In this document: positions 9,941 to 19,410 of the stretch, in pieces
Numbering within the stretch: position 1 is the first letter of the stretch
Layout of the letters: every line of letters begins with the position of its first letter
Assembly (NCBI RefSeq): GCF_964059015.1
Contig: NZ_OZ060383.1
Location: 496,001 to 560,000, forward strand
Reading direction: 5' to 3'
DNA from: Buchnera aphidicola (Hyalopterus amygdali)
GTDB lineage: Bacteria; Pseudomonadota; Gammaproteobacteria; Enterobacterales; Enterobacteriaceae
Length of the DNA: 64,000 nt
The notes under the pieces: model-generated
Seen by the model: the letters and a program-made list of their open reading frames with translations, nothing else
Database searches by the model: none
What the model was told of the DNA's origin: nothing
Program-made: the position numbers and the translations under genes

Positions 9941-10288
9941 ATGTTACACATGAATAATAAAAAAACAAAATCATATAAAAAAATAGAAAAAGATAAAGAA
10001 GGATACTTAAAAAATGCTGCAGATTGGAATATAAACTTAGCAAAAGAAATTGCAAAAAAAGAAAAAATTACTTTAAAAAATGATCATTGGAAAATAATAA
10101 AATTTATAAGAATTTTTTATTTTAAATTTAATACAACCCCATCTATGAGGATGCTTATTAAAAGTATTGAAAATATAATAGGGAAAGAAAAAAGTAATAG
10201 TATTTATTTATTTCAACTATTTCCAAAAGGACCGGCTCAACAGGCTAGTAAAATAGCCGGTATACCTAAGCCTTCTCAATGCTTATAA
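9941..10288 (+). CDS. tusE: Sulfurtransferase TusE (DsrC family)
   Basis: TusE accepts persulfide sulfur from TusD and passes it to MnmA for 2-thiouridine formation in tRNA wobble positions. The 115 residues include KEGYLKNAADWN, FKFNTTPSMRMLIK and the DsrC tail LFPKGPAQQASKIAGIPKP, ending SQCL with the expected penultimate cysteine. An ATG at 9950 is an alternative start giving 112 residues, closer to the 109 of E. coli. The last 6 bases overlap the end of the convergent cyoE. Its partners tusD, tusC and tusB are at the other end of the window. Confidence 0.92.
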   Translation: MLHMNNKKTKSYKKIEKDKEGYLKNAADWNINLAKEIAKKEKITLKNDHWKIIKFIRIFYFKFNTTPSMRMLIKSIENIIGKEKSNSIYLFQLFPKGPAQQASKIAGIPKPSQCL

Positions 10289-11149
10289 AAATATAAAATC
10301 TATTGACATTAAAAAATTAAACAATATTACTACCAAAATAGAACAACGAAAAATTTTACGAGAATTATTTTTTTCATTATATTCGCCAATGCTCAAATAT
10401 GATATGTACAACCAATAAAAACTAAATAGAGACGAAAATAAAAGAAAAATATAGCTTAAATATCCTAAAAAAGTTAACATAGAAGTAGAGATAATAAAAC
10501 ATATTATATAATAAAAAATGTGCTTTTTAGCCATTAAAACACCCTTTAAAATAGGAAAAAAAGGTAACTTTGCACATTTATAATCATCAATATAAAGAAT
10601 AGCAATAGAATAAAAATGAGACATCTGCCAAAATATAAAAGTAATAAATAACAATAAACAAAACAAATTAATATTATTGTGTACAGCAGTATACCCAATC
10701 AAAGAAGGAATAGAACCTGAAAAACTTCCAACAAAAGTAGAATATACAGATATTCTCTTTAATAAAAATGTATATAAAAATACATAAATAAAAAATCCTA
10801 AAAAAGATAACAACATCGATAAAAAATTTACTAAAAAACCCAATATAGAAAACCCCACAATACCAATAAAAAATCCAAAAATAAATGCTGATGTGGGGTT
10901 TATTATACTTCTTACCAAAGCTCTATTTTTGGTTCTATTCATTTTATTATCTATATTTATATCAATTAAATTATTAAATACACAACTTGAAGCTATTACT
11001 AAAGAAGTGCCAAAAATAGTGCAAAAAAATAAAAAAAAATTTAAATAAGGGAAAGATGAATATAAAAAACTACCTATTATTAAAATAATATTGCCAATAA
11101 TAATACGTGGTTTTGTTATTTCTAAATAATATTTCAACATTATAGACAA
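10283..11149 (-). CDS. cyoE: Protoheme IX farnesyltransferase (heme O synthase)
   Basis: CyoE attaches a farnesyl chain to protoheme, making the heme O used by the cytochrome bo oxidase. The 288 residues form a UbiA-family membrane protein with about eight or nine helices. The first prenyl-diphosphate motif reads FNNLIDINIDNKMNRTKNRAL, and a second aspartate pair occurs in YIDDYK. It is the last gene of cyoABCDE, 23 bases after cyoD. Its farnesyl donor is made by IspA, encoded nearby. The 3' end overlaps tusE by 6 bases. Confidence 0.95.
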   Translation of the reverse strand: MSIMLKYYLEITKPRIIIGNIILIIGSFLYSSFPYLNFFLFFCTIFGTSLVIASSCVFNNLIDINIDNKMNRTKNRALVRSIINPTSAFIFGFFIGIVGFSILGFLVNFLSMLLSFLGFFIYVFLYTFLLKRISVYSTFVGSFSGSIPSLIGYTAVHNNINLFCLLLFITFIFWQMSHFYSIAILYIDDYKCAKLPFFPILKGVLMAKKHIFYYIICFIISTSMLTFLGYLSYIFLLFSSLFSFYWLYISYLSIGEYNEKNNSRKIFRCSILVVILFNFLMSIDFIFL

Positions 11150-11172
11150 GTAATCTTCAAGTAAGTAGTTAA

Positions 11173-11499
11173 TTAAAACATAATATGATGATTTAAATTA
11201 TACATAATCCATATAGAACCAAATATAATGATACAAATAATAATCAATATAAAAAACAAGGAAATTATATTCCAAGTGTTTTTCTTAGAAAAATTCAAAT
11301 GTAAAAAATACACGAAATGTACTACAATTTGAGTTAAAGCACATAATAAAATTATAAAAAACAGAACTGTTTTAGAAAAAAAATGATTTAAAGTACAAAT
11401 AAATGGAAGAATAGTAAAAAGAACAGACAATAAAAAACCGATAATATAAAATTTTATTTCTTTATTAAAAATATTTTTTGATTTGTCGCATTTATTCAT
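11173..11499 (-). CDS. cyoD: Cytochrome bo quinol oxidase subunit IV
   Basis: This small three-helix subunit aids assembly of cytochrome bo. I start it at the ATG at 11499, giving 108 residues (109 in E. coli), because alignment begins at [10 protein letters not shown] longer in-frame extension would run into cyoC. Conserved features are FLLSVLFTILPF, VVHFVYFLHL and the C-terminal GSIWIMYNLN. The start ATG shares its first A with the TAA stop of cyoC, a TAATG overlap typical of translational coupling. Confidence 0.92.
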   Translation of the reverse strand: MNKCDKSKNIFNKEIKFYIIGFLLSVLFTILPFICTLNHFFSKTVLFFIILLCALTQIVVHFVYFLHLNFSKKNTWNIISLFFILIIICIIIFGSIWIMYNLNHHIMF

Positions 11500-12068
11500 T
11501 AAATGGCTCCATTTAAATAAACAAAAGTAAAAACACAAATCCATATAATATCTAAAAAGTGCCAAAATAAACTAAAACACAGTATGCGCATACGAATAAT
11601 ATCAGTCATACCTAAATTAAACAATTGATAAAAAATTGATAATATAAAAATCAAACCAAAAAAAACATGAATCCCATGCGTACCAATAAGAGTAAAAAAA
11701 ATAGAAAAAAAAGCATTTCGACTAGGAGTATAATTTTTTAAAAATAGATGATAAAATTCATTTATTTCCATAAATAAAAAGAGAAAACCTAAAAAAAATG
11801 TTAAAAATAAGTAAAAATATACTTTTATAATATTTTTTTTATTAATTTCTACTGTAAGAATACCACATGATAACGAACTTAATAATAAAATAAATGTTTC
11901 AATAAAAACATAAGATAAATCAATAATTTTATTATCAATAAAATTTATAGATAAATTTGAAGAAACAATTGCATATATAGCAAATAATACAGCAAATATA
12001 ATACAATCACTCATTAAATATATCCAAAATCCAAATAATTTATTATTTTTTATTTTTTCTGCTATCAT
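11499..12068 (-). CDS. cyoC: Cytochrome bo quinol oxidase subunit III
   Basis: This is a five-helix subunit of the heme-copper quinol oxidase, 189 residues against 204 in E. coli. Conserved stretches include [17 protein letters not shown] near the N terminus, the [12 protein letters not shown] segment typical of subunit III, and [17 protein letters not shown] at the C terminus. The start overlaps the cyoB stop by 4 bases (ATGA) and its stop overlaps the cyoD start by one base, so the three genes are probably translated in a coupled manner. Confidence 0.95.
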   Translation of the reverse strand: MIAEKIKNNKLFGFWIYLMSDCIIFAVLFAIYAIVSSNLSINFIDNKIIDLSYVFIETFILLLSSLSCGILTVEINKKNIIKVYFYLFLTFFLGFLFLFMEINEFYHLFLKNYTPSRNAFFSIFFTLIGTHGIHVFFGLIFILSIFYQLFNLGMTDIIRMRILCFSLFWHFLDIIWICVFTFVYLNGAI

Positions 12069-14071
12069 TTTAAACCTGCTTTTTGAATATTTTCTAAATG
12101 TTGATTTTCTATATTTTTAATTTCTTTTACTGATACAGTATATTCAGTATTTTCGTTAGTGCTATTAACAATTAAACTACAAATTACTATAAGAAAAGAC
12201 AACAAACATAACCAAATTATGTGCCATACTGCAGAAAAACCAAAAACTAAAGAAAAAAAACTAATTAATAGACCTAACCCTGTATTCTTGGGCATATGAA
12301 TTTCGCTATATTCATTTTTTTGAAATCTATCTCCCTTTTTTTTTCTTTCCCAAAATTCATCTTTGTTTTTTACGTAAGGTATAATAGCAAAATTATATAA
12401 TGGTGCAGGAGAAGAAACAGACCATTCTAAAGTTCTTCCATCCCATGGGTCACCAGTAAAATCTAAATTATTTTTACGATCCTTTACTGAAATCCAGAAT
12501 TGAATTATTTGACATACTATCCCTATACCAATAATAAATGCACCAAAAGCTGCAATAGATAATAAAAAATGAAATTCAACATCTATATTTTGACTTAAAC
12601 GACGAGTCATGCCCATAAATCCCAAAAAATATAGCGGCATAAAAGCAATAAAAAAACCAATTATCCAAAACCAAAAAGCGCGTTTTCCCCAAACTTCATT
12701 TAAAGTAAAACCAAATAATTTAGGAAACCAATAATTAATACCAGAAAAACAACCAAAAACAACACCACCAATAATAACATTATGAAAATGAGCAACTAAA
12801 AATAAACTATTATGCAAGATAAAATCTGCAGGAGGAATCGATAATAATACACCTGTCATTCCGCCTATAGAAAAGGTAATTAAAAATCCAATTGTCCATA
12901 ACATTGAAGAATGTATGTGAATTCGACCTTTATACATTGTAAATAGCCAATTAAAAATTTTTACTCCAGTAGGAATAGCTATAATCATAGTTGTAATTCC
13001 AAAAAAAGCATTAACATTAGAACCTGCACCCATAGTAAAGAAATGATGAAGCCAAACAATAAAAGACAAAATAGTAATCACTAAAGTCGCCCATACTAAA
13101 GATACATATCCAAATAATCGTTTTTTTGAAAAAGTAGCCACTACTTCTGAAAAAATACCAAAGGCTGGAAGAACTAAAATATATACTTCAGGATGACCCC
13201 ATATCCATATTAAATTTACATAAAGCATTGCATTACCACCAAGATCATTAGTAAAAAAGTGAAAATTAAAATAACGATCTAAAGTTAATAAAAATAGCGT
13301 AACTGTTAAAACCGGAAAAGAAATCACAATAAGAATATTAGTACATAAAGATGTCCAAGTAAAAACTGGCATTTTAAAAAAAAACATACCAGGTGCACGC
13401 ATTTTTAAAATAGTCACTAAAAAATTAATACCTGTTAAGGTGGTACCAACACCAGAAATCTGAAGACTCCAAATCCAATAATCAACTCCTACACCTGGAC
13501 TATATGTAATACTAGATAATGGCGGATAAGCTAACCATCCTGTTTGTGCAAATTCGCCTATCCCTAAAGAAAGAGTAATTAAAAGAGCACCACTTACATT
13601 TAACCAAAAACTCAAATTATTTAAAAAGGGAAAAGCTACATCACGAGCTCCAATTTGCAATGGCACCACTAAATTCATTAATCCAATAACAAGAGGCATA
13701 GCTACAAAGAAAATCATTATTACGCCATGTGCTGTAAATATTTGATCATAATGATGGGATGGTAAAAAACCTGTATTTCCAGATGATGCAATTACCTGTT
13801 GAGTACGCATTAATATTGCATCTACAAAACCTCGAAACAACATAATAAATGCAAGTATTCCATACATAATAGATATTTTTTTATGATCAACTGTAGTAAA
13901 CCATTCAAACCACAAATATTTCCATTTTTTTAAATAAGTAATATAAAAAACAACACAACATGTAATTAATATAATAGATATATATGTAAACATTATAATT
14001 GGTTCATTATAAGGTATAGCACTGAAACTTAATTTTCCAAACATGTTATTCCTCTTCACTAAAAATTTCAT
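12065..14071 (-). CDS. cyoB: Cytochrome bo quinol oxidase subunit I
   Basis: This is the catalytic subunit, which reduces oxygen to water and pumps protons across the inner membrane. The 668 residues (663 in E. coli) keep the metal ligands: the histidine of [11 protein letters not shown] for the low-spin heme, [15 protein letters not shown] with the copper histidine and cross-linked tyrosine, the histidine pair in LHHFFTMG, and HFHNVIIGG for both hemes. [14 protein letters not shown] is also typical. The quinol oxidase extra helices at both ends are present. It lies between cyoA and cyoC. Confidence 0.97.
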   Translation of the reverse strand: MKFLVKRNNMFGKLSFSAIPYNEPIIMFTYISIILITCCVVFYITYLKKWKYLWFEWFTTVDHKKISIMYGILAFIMLFRGFVDAILMRTQQVIASSGNTGFLPSHHYDQIFTAHGVIMIFFVAMPLVIGLMNLVVPLQIGARDVAFPFLNNLSFWLNVSGALLITLSLGIGEFAQTGWLAYPPLSSITYSPGVGVDYWIWSLQISGVGTTLTGINFLVTILKMRAPGMFFFKMPVFTWTSLCTNILIVISFPVLTVTLFLLTLDRYFNFHFFTNDLGGNAMLYVNLIWIWGHPEVYILVLPAFGIFSEVVATFSKKRLFGYVSLVWATLVITILSFIVWLHHFFTMGAGSNVNAFFGITTMIIAIPTGVKIFNWLFTMYKGRIHIHSSMLWTIGFLITFSIGGMTGVLLSIPPADFILHNSLFLVAHFHNVIIGGVVFGCFSGINYWFPKLFGFTLNEVWGKRAFWFWIIGFFIAFMPLYFLGFMGMTRRLSQNIDVEFHFLLSIAAFGAFIIGIGIVCQIIQFWISVKDRKNNLDFTGDPWDGRTLEWSVSSPAPLYNFAIIPYVKNKDEFWERKKKGDRFQKNEYSEIHMPKNTGLGLLISFFSLVFGFSAVWHIIWLCLLSFLIVICSLIVNSTNENTEYTVSVKEIKNIENQHLENIQKAGLK

Positions 14072-14083
14072 TGTTAAATTTTT

Positions 14084-14956
14084 CTAATATTTCAATTCTT
14101 TTTTATTTAAAAAAGTTTGATTGAGTATTTCATTAAATAGGTTTTTTTTGACATCAGAAAAATATTCTATGAAATGATTTTCATTAGGTAATGAAATCAT
14201 ATTAAAAACATCTATTGTATTTAATTTTTTAGAGGATTTTTTTATTTTTTTAATCCAGTTTTCAAAATCTTGTACATTTAGTACAGATACAGCATTAAAC
14301 TTCATATTAGAAAAACCCTTTCCACTATAATTTGAAGATATGCCTTTGTGTATTCCTGGATCATTTGCTATTAAATTTAACTTAGTCATCATTCCAGGCA
14401 TAGCATATATTTGACTTCCAAGAGAAGGAATAAAAAAAGAATTCATAACAGAATTAGAAGTAATATGAAAAATTATAGGTCGATTAACAGGAAACATAAT
14501 CTCATTAATAGTTGCTATTTTGTATTCAGGATAAATAAATAACCATCTCCAATCTAAAGCAATGACATCTATTTCTATAGATTTATATTTAGAAATTATA
14601 GGTTTTTTAGGATCTAAAATATGACTATAATTCCATGTCAGAAAACCTAAAAAAGAAATTATTAAAATTGGAACTGTCCATACTACTACTTCTATTTTTT
14701 TCGAATCACACCAGTTTGGACGATATTTTGCATGTATATTAGAAGCACGATATTTTACTGAAAAATATATAGTCATAAAAATAACAGGAACAACGACAAG
14801 AAGCATCATCAAAAATGATATAAATAGCAATGAAAATTCTTGTTTAGCAATTATTCCATGGGGATTTAATAACAAGTTATCACAACCACTTAAAACAAAC
14901 AAAATAAAAATTAATGATAATACTTTAAAAACATGATTAAAATTTATAGATATCAT
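14084..14956 (-). CDS. cyoA: Cytochrome bo quinol oxidase subunit II
   Basis: This is the first gene of cyoABCDE, 290 residues against 315 in E. coli. The N terminus is a lipoprotein signal with lipobox LSGC (Cys25), followed by two membrane helices and a periplasmic cupredoxin-like domain. That domain contains [19 protein letters not shown] and [15 protein letters not shown]. The copper A cysteines of cytochrome c oxidases are absent, as expected for a quinol oxidase. No strong promoter could be assigned in the A+T-rich 281 bases between it and bolA. Confidence 0.95.
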   Translation of the reverse strand: MISINFNHVFKVLSLIFILFVLSGCDNLLLNPHGIIAKQEFSLLFISFLMMLLVVVPVIFMTIYFSVKYRASNIHAKYRPNWCDSKKIEVVVWTVPILIISFLGFLTWNYSHILDPKKPIISKYKSIEIDVIALDWRWLFIYPEYKIATINEIMFPVNRPIIFHITSNSVMNSFFIPSLGSQIYAMPGMMTKLNLIANDPGIHKGISSNYSGKGFSNMKFNAVSVLNVQDFENWIKKIKKSSKKLNTIDVFNMISLPNENHFIEYFSDVKKNLFNEILNQTFLNKKELKY

Positions 14957-15237
14957 TAAAAAACCTCAAAATTTTAAAAAAATAAAAACACAGGATCATT
15001 TACTACTAAAAACCTTCATTTTATGAAATATTATTTTTTAAAATAAATATTTTTATAAAATCAATAATTTTCGAAATAATTGAATTATTTTTTAAAAATT
15101 GATAAAATTTAAAATAAAAAAATATATTTTCCTGGTAAAATTTTTGCTGCTAAAAATTTTTAAAAAAAATAATATAAAATATTTTTTATTAAATTTCTAT
15201 CTTATAGAAAAAATTAATTAGGATTTAAAATAAATTT
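14957..15237. other. Divergent intergenic region between cyoA and bolA
   Basis: These 281 very A+T-rich bases must carry promoters for both the cyo operon and bolA. An A/T-only dyad occurs near 15137-15160 (A4T5, a six-base loop, A5T4). It is too simple in composition to interpret. I see no open frame or pseudogene remnant. Confidence 0.5.
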
Positions 15238-15567
15238 ATGCATATAGAAAAAATAAAAAAATATTTAACATCTAAAATAAATGTAAGTTTCATAAAAATT
15301 TTTGATGATAGTAAATTACATAGTGATTCTAAAAATACAAATAAATTTACACACATAAAAATTATTATTATTAGCGATGATTTTATTGGTAAAAATTTAA
15401 TTAATAGACACCGTATAATATTTCAATATTTAAAAGAAATAGAAAAGGAGAGAATATATTCAATGACACTATATACTTATACTTTAAAAGAATGGGAAGA
15501 AAAAAAGAATAAAGAATTCAATTCTACAAAATGTATTAAAAATAAATTAACTTATAAAAAACAATAA
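15238..15567 (+). CDS. bolA: BolA family protein
   Basis: BolA proteins bind monothiol glutaredoxins and iron-sulfur clusters, and in E. coli BolA also affects cell shape under stress. The 109 residues (105 in E. coli) show the class II KH-like fold core: [22 protein letters not shown], separated into strand and loop, then the [12 protein letters not shown] helix and the C-terminal [10 protein letters not shown]. It precedes tig, as in E. coli (bolA-tig-clpP-clpX-lon), although 264 bases separate it from tig. The retained partner and regulatory target in this reduced genome cannot be read from the window. Confidence 0.9.
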   Translation: MHIEKIKKYLTSKINVSFIKIFDDSKLHSDSKNTNKFTHIKIIIISDDFIGKNLINRHRIIFQYLKEIEKERIYSMTLYTYTLKEWEEKKNKEFNSTKCIKNKLTYKKQ

Positions 15568-15831
15568 TTTAGCAATGTTTAAAAAAATATTTAAATAATT
15601 AATCCAATAAAAATTTTGTATTTCATTATTCAATTAATTTGAATAATTTTTAGAACATATAAATAATATTTTGAAAAGTAATTAACTAAATCAAAAATCC
15701 ACGAGAAAACTTTATCAATTTGAAGAAAAAAATTATTTTTTTATTTGAAATATAAAAAATAAAATTATTTTTTTTAAATGTAATAGATGCAAAAAATAAA
15801 AAAATAAAAATACAATTATTTGAGGCAAAAA

Positions 15832-17145
15832 ATGAAATTTTCCATGGAAAAAAACAAAGAAAATGGTGATATTATCACGATTAAAATTCCAAAAAAAATA
15901 GTAAATAATCAAATTCTTCAAGAATTTATTAAAATTAATAAAAAAACAAAAATAAATGGTTTTAGAAAAGGTAAGACTCCTATTAAAATTATAGAAGAAA
16001 AATATGGAAATAAAGTTTATTATGATGTATTTAATAAACTAATGCAAAAATTTTTTTATGAATTTATAGATAAAAAAAAGATAAAAATTATCGGTTTGCC
16101 AAAATATTTTATGCACGAAAATAAAGATGAAAAAGAGTATTTTAAATATTCTGTAAACTATTCAGTTTATCCAGATTTTGAAATCAAGCACTTAAAAGAC
16201 ATTAAAGTAGAAAAAATAGTAGTTAATGTTACAAATGAAGACATAAAAAAAAATATAGAAGACAAACAAAATCAAAAAAATATTTGGAAGAAAGTTAATA
16301 GAAAAATTAAAATTTATGATCGAGTTACAATTGCATACTATATTTATAAAAACAATAAAATAATAGAACAATTTTGCATTAAAAGATTAAAATTTGTCGT
16401 TTTCCAAAACAATCTTATATCTCAATTAGATAATAAAATAATTAATCATCGTATTGATGATATTGTTTTTTTTAAAATACATTTTTCTGAATTCCATCCA
16501 GAAGAAAATTTGTGCAATCAAGATGTTACATTTAAAATAAAAATATTAAACATTGAAGAAAATCAAAAAAATATAGAAATAGAAAAAAAAGAAGAAAACA
16601 AAAATACTGAAATAAACTATAAAAGTTTAAAAAATAAAATAGATCATCAAATAAAAATTTTAAACGAAAATCATTTACAAAATCAAATCATAGAAAAATT
16701 AATAATAAAGAATCCTATAAAAATACCCCCAATTTTATTAAAAGAAGAAATAAATTTCTTAAACAAGAAATATATAAAAGAATATAAAGAAAAAAAAGAT
16801 AATATTTTAACATTAAAATATCATGTTAATCTTGAACTAATAGCTAAAAAAAGATTGTATACTAAATTAATTATAGAAAATATTATCAAAAATAAAAATA
16901 TATTAGTCAACAGAGAAAAGGTAGATCTGCTTATAAAAAAAATATCTTTAAATTATGATCAACCTTCAGAAATAATTAAACTATATAAATATAATAAAAT
17001 GTTAAAAAAAACAATAGAAGATATAGAGTTACAAATGCAAGCTATGAAATTTTTAAAAAATAATGTCACAATTATAGAAAAATATTGGAATTTTGAAAAA
17101 TTTATAGATTATCAGAAAAAAATAAGCGAAGAGTTTTTTATATAA
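15832..17145 (+). CDS. tig: Trigger factor
   Basis: Trigger factor is the ribosome-bound chaperone that meets nascent chains at the exit tunnel. I start it at the ATG at 15832, which has a GAGG site 5-6 bases upstream and aligns with the E. coli N terminus. A TTG 12 bases earlier is less likely. It has 437 residues (432 in E. coli). The ribosome-binding loop appears as GFRKGKTP near residues 43-50. The central FKBP-like domain is poorly conserved and rich in Lys, Ile and Asn, and the C-terminal arms follow. Overall divergence is high compared with ClpP and ClpX beside it. Confidence 0.93.
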   Translation: MKFSMEKNKENGDIITIKIPKKIVNNQILQEFIKINKKTKINGFRKGKTPIKIIEEKYGNKVYYDVFNKLMQKFFYEFIDKKKIKIIGLPKYFMHENKDEKEYFKYSVNYSVYPDFEIKHLKDIKVEKIVVNVTNEDIKKNIEDKQNQKNIWKKVNRKIKIYDRVTIAYYIYKNNKIIEQFCIKRLKFVVFQNNLISQLDNKIINHRIDDIVFFKIHFSEFHPEENLCNQDVTFKIKILNIEENQKNIEIEKKEENKNTEINYKSLKNKIDHQIKILNENHLQNQIIEKLIIKNPIKIPPILLKEEINFLNKKYIKEYKEKKDNILTLKYHVNLELIAKKRLYTKLIIENIIKNKNILVNREKVDLLIKKISLNYDQPSEIIKLYKYNKMLKKTIEDIELQMQAMKFLKNNVTIIEKYWNFEKFIDYQKKISEEFFI

Positions 17146-17270
17146 TTTAATTTTTAAATTCTAGAATTAATATTCTAATATATTCAATTGAAAATTTTAT
17201 TAAAAAATAAAATTTAAAGAATCTTAAAAAGATTAACAATATGTACTACAATATTCATAGAGAAAATTAA

Positions 17271-17864
17271 ATGACATATAATTCTGTATTAATACCTATG
17301 GTAGTTGAGCAACATGCAAGAGGAGAACGTTCATATGATATATATTCAAGATTATTAAAAGAACGAATAATATTTATTATAGGGACAATTGAAGATTGTA
17401 TGGCAAGCACTATCGTAGCACAAATGTTATTTTTAGAAGCAGAAAATCCGGAAAAAGATATATTTTTATACATTAACTCTCCAGGTGGTATTATTACTTC
17501 AGGTATGTCTATTTACGATACCATGCAATTTATAAAACCAGACATTAATACTATTTGCGTAGGACAAGCATGCTCAATGGCGGCTTTTTTATTATCATCT
17601 GGAAAAAAAGGAAAAAGATCATGTTTGCCAAATGCAAGAATAATGATTCACCAACCATTAGGTGGATATCAAGGACAAGCATCAGATATTGCTATTCATG
17701 CACAAGAGATAATAAAAATGAAAAAAAAATTAAATCAATTGATGTCTTATCATACCGGACAACCAATTAAAAAAATTAATAAAGATACAGAACGAGATTG
17801 CTTTTTATCGGCAATGGAATCTATAGAATATGGATTAATTGATTTAATTTTAACTCCACGTTAA
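17271..17864 (+). CDS. clpP: ATP-dependent Clp protease proteolytic subunit
   Basis: ClpP forms the tetradecameric serine protease chamber used by ClpX. The 197 residues keep the catalytic triad: Ser102 in GQACSMAAF, His127 in MIHQPLGG and Asp176 in TERDCF, each 9 positions below the E. coli numbering. [18 protein letters not shown] forms the oxyanion region. The N-terminal propeptide is therefore shortened to about five residues. clpX follows after 85 bases in the same direction. Confidence 0.97.
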   Translation: MTYNSVLIPMVVEQHARGERSYDIYSRLLKERIIFIIGTIEDCMASTIVAQMLFLEAENPEKDIFLYINSPGGIITSGMSIYDTMQFIKPDINTICVGQACSMAAFLLSSGKKGKRSCLPNARIMIHQPLGGYQGQASDIAIHAQEIIKMKKKLNQLMSYHTGQPIKKINKDTERDCFLSAMESIEYGLIDLILTPR

Positions 17865-17949
17865 TAAAAAAATATTAAAACTATTTTTATAAAAAAAAGA
17901 ATCTATTTACTCAAAAAATCAATAAATATATTAAAAAAGAGGTTAAAAT

Positions 17950-19227
17950 ATGACAGATAAGAGTAAAGATGATTCTAAAAAATTACTTCAATGCTCTTTT
18001 TGTGGAAAAAATCAAAAAGAAGTACAAAAACTAATAGCTGGACCAGCAGTTTATATATGTGATGAGTGCATTAGACTATGTAATAATATTATTGAAGAAA
18101 CAAAAACTATAAAAGAAAAAGATGAGTTTAGCGAATTACCTACACCACGTGAAATTAAAAAACATCTTGATAATTATGTAATAGGTCAAAACCATACAAA
18201 AAAAGTTTTATCTGTAGCTGTTTATAATCATTATCAACGTCTTCGTAATATTTCTAAAAACCAAAGTAAAGTACAACTAGGTAAAAGCAATATTTTATTA
18301 ATAGGACCGACTGGAAGCGGAAAAACTTTATTAGCAGAAACATTGGCAAAATTATTAAATGTTCCATTTAGCATTGCAGATGCAACTACTTTAACTGAAG
18401 CAGGATATGTTGGAGAAGATGTTGAAAATGTTATACAAAAATTACTACAAAAATGTCAATATAATGTAAAAAAAGCAGAATTAGGTATTATTTATATAGA
18501 TGAAATAGATAAAATTTCAAGAAAATCTGATAATCCTTCTATTACTAGAGATGTTTCTGGAGAAGGGGTACAACAAGCTTTATTAAAGTTAATTGAAGGA
18601 ACTCTAGCATCTATCCCACCGCAAGGTGGAAGAAAACATCCTCAACAAGAATTTTTACAAGTTGATACGTCAAATATTCTATTTATATGCGCAGGTGCAT
18701 TTTCAGAACTTTCTAAAATTATTTCTAAAAGAATATATACTGATAGCGCAATTGGTTTTAACGCTAATTTTAAAAAACAAAAAAAACAAGAAATGCAAAA
18801 TTTTTTGTTGCAACAGGTACAATCAAAAGATTTAATAAAATTCGGATTAATTCCTGAATTTATTGGTCGTTTACCAATAATAACAATTTTAAATGAACTA
18901 ACTGAAGATGCTCTTGTTAAAATATTATGTCAGCCTAAAAATGCTTTAATAAAGCAATATCAAACATTATTTAATTTAGAAAAAGTTGAATTAAAATTTA
19001 CAAAAAAATCAATTATTTGCATTGCAAAACAAGCACTATCTAAAAAAACAGGAGCAAGAGGATTGAGATCAATTATTGAAACTATTTTACTAGATATAAT
19101 GTATGAATTGCCATCTATGAAAAATGTAAAAAAAGTTTTGATTGATGAATCAGTCGTCAATTCTCATTCATTACCAAAAATAATATATGAAGAAAAAGAT
19201 AAATCAAAAAAAGCATCCGGTGAATAA
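17950..19227 (+). CDS. clpX: ATP-dependent Clp protease ATP-binding subunit ClpX
   Basis: ClpX is the AAA+ unfoldase that feeds substrates to ClpP. The 425 residues match E. coli (424). A zinc-binding domain has C15, C18, C37 and C40. The AAA+ module has Walker A GPTGSGKT near residue 118, Walker [10 protein letters not shown], the [10 protein letters not shown] pore-loop region and sensor 2 GARGLRS. The IGF loop that docks on ClpP appears as AIGFNA. A terminator-like hairpin follows at 19343-19371. Confidence 0.97.
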   Translation: MTDKSKDDSKKLLQCSFCGKNQKEVQKLIAGPAVYICDECIRLCNNIIEETKTIKEKDEFSELPTPREIKKHLDNYVIGQNHTKKVLSVAVYNHYQRLRNISKNQSKVQLGKSNILLIGPTGSGKTLLAETLAKLLNVPFSIADATTLTEAGYVGEDVENVIQKLLQKCQYNVKKAELGIIYIDEIDKISRKSDNPSITRDVSGEGVQQALLKLIEGTLASIPPQGGRKHPQQEFLQVDTSNILFICAGAFSELSKIISKRIYTDSAIGFNANFKKQKKQEMQNFLLQQVQSKDLIKFGLIPEFIGRLPIITILNELTEDALVKILCQPKNALIKQYQTLFNLEKVELKFTKKSIICIAKQALSKKTGARGLRSIIETILLDIMYELPSMKNVKKVLIDESVVNSHSLPKIIYEEKDKSKKASGE

Positions 19228-19320
19228 AAAATAAAGACATCAGATAATACCTAAAAAAAGACATTCTCCCTTTATTTCACTAAACGCTTAAAATAAATAT
19301 TAATCGACAATTCCAATAAA

Positions 19321-19350
19321 CTTGTCTTAATTATAAATATCCCTGCATAT
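19321..19350 (+). promoter_or_regulatory. Candidate heat-shock (sigma-32) promoter of lon
   Basis: CTTGTCT at 19321-19327 resembles the sigma-32 -35 element CTTGAAA. CTGCATAT at 19343-19350, after a 15-base spacer, resembles the -10 element CCCCATNT. E. coli lon is transcribed from such a promoter. The match is partial (4 of 7 and 5 of 7 defined positions), so this is an inference from position and family knowledge. Confidence 0.35.
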
Positions 19351-19371
19351 TTTAATATAATGCAGTTTTTT
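19343..19371 (+). terminator. Terminator-like hairpin after clpX
   Basis: CTGCAT (19343-19348) and ATGCAG (19360-19365) form a 6-bp stem closed by an A/T loop and followed directly by six T. It could end clpX transcripts. It overlaps the candidate -10 element of lon, so the terminator and promoter would be interleaved. Confidence 0.5.
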
Positions 19372-19410
19372 AAATTTTAGATAGCGGAAATTCAACTAAG
19401 AGAGATCTCT

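Noticed and set aside
11500-11565. A 22-residue N-terminal extension of CyoD overlapping cyoC
   Set aside because: The TAATG junction with cyoC and the E. coli protein length both place the start at 11499.
14957-15237. A/T-only dyad near 15137-15160 as a terminator
   Set aside because: A stem made only of A and T pairs is expected by chance in DNA this rich in A+T, and no transcript is expected to end there.
15733-15921. Minus-strand frame of 62 codons upstream of tig
   Set aside because: It is mostly Phe, Ile and Leu from the complement of Lys- and Asn-rich DNA, overlaps the tig start and resembles no family.
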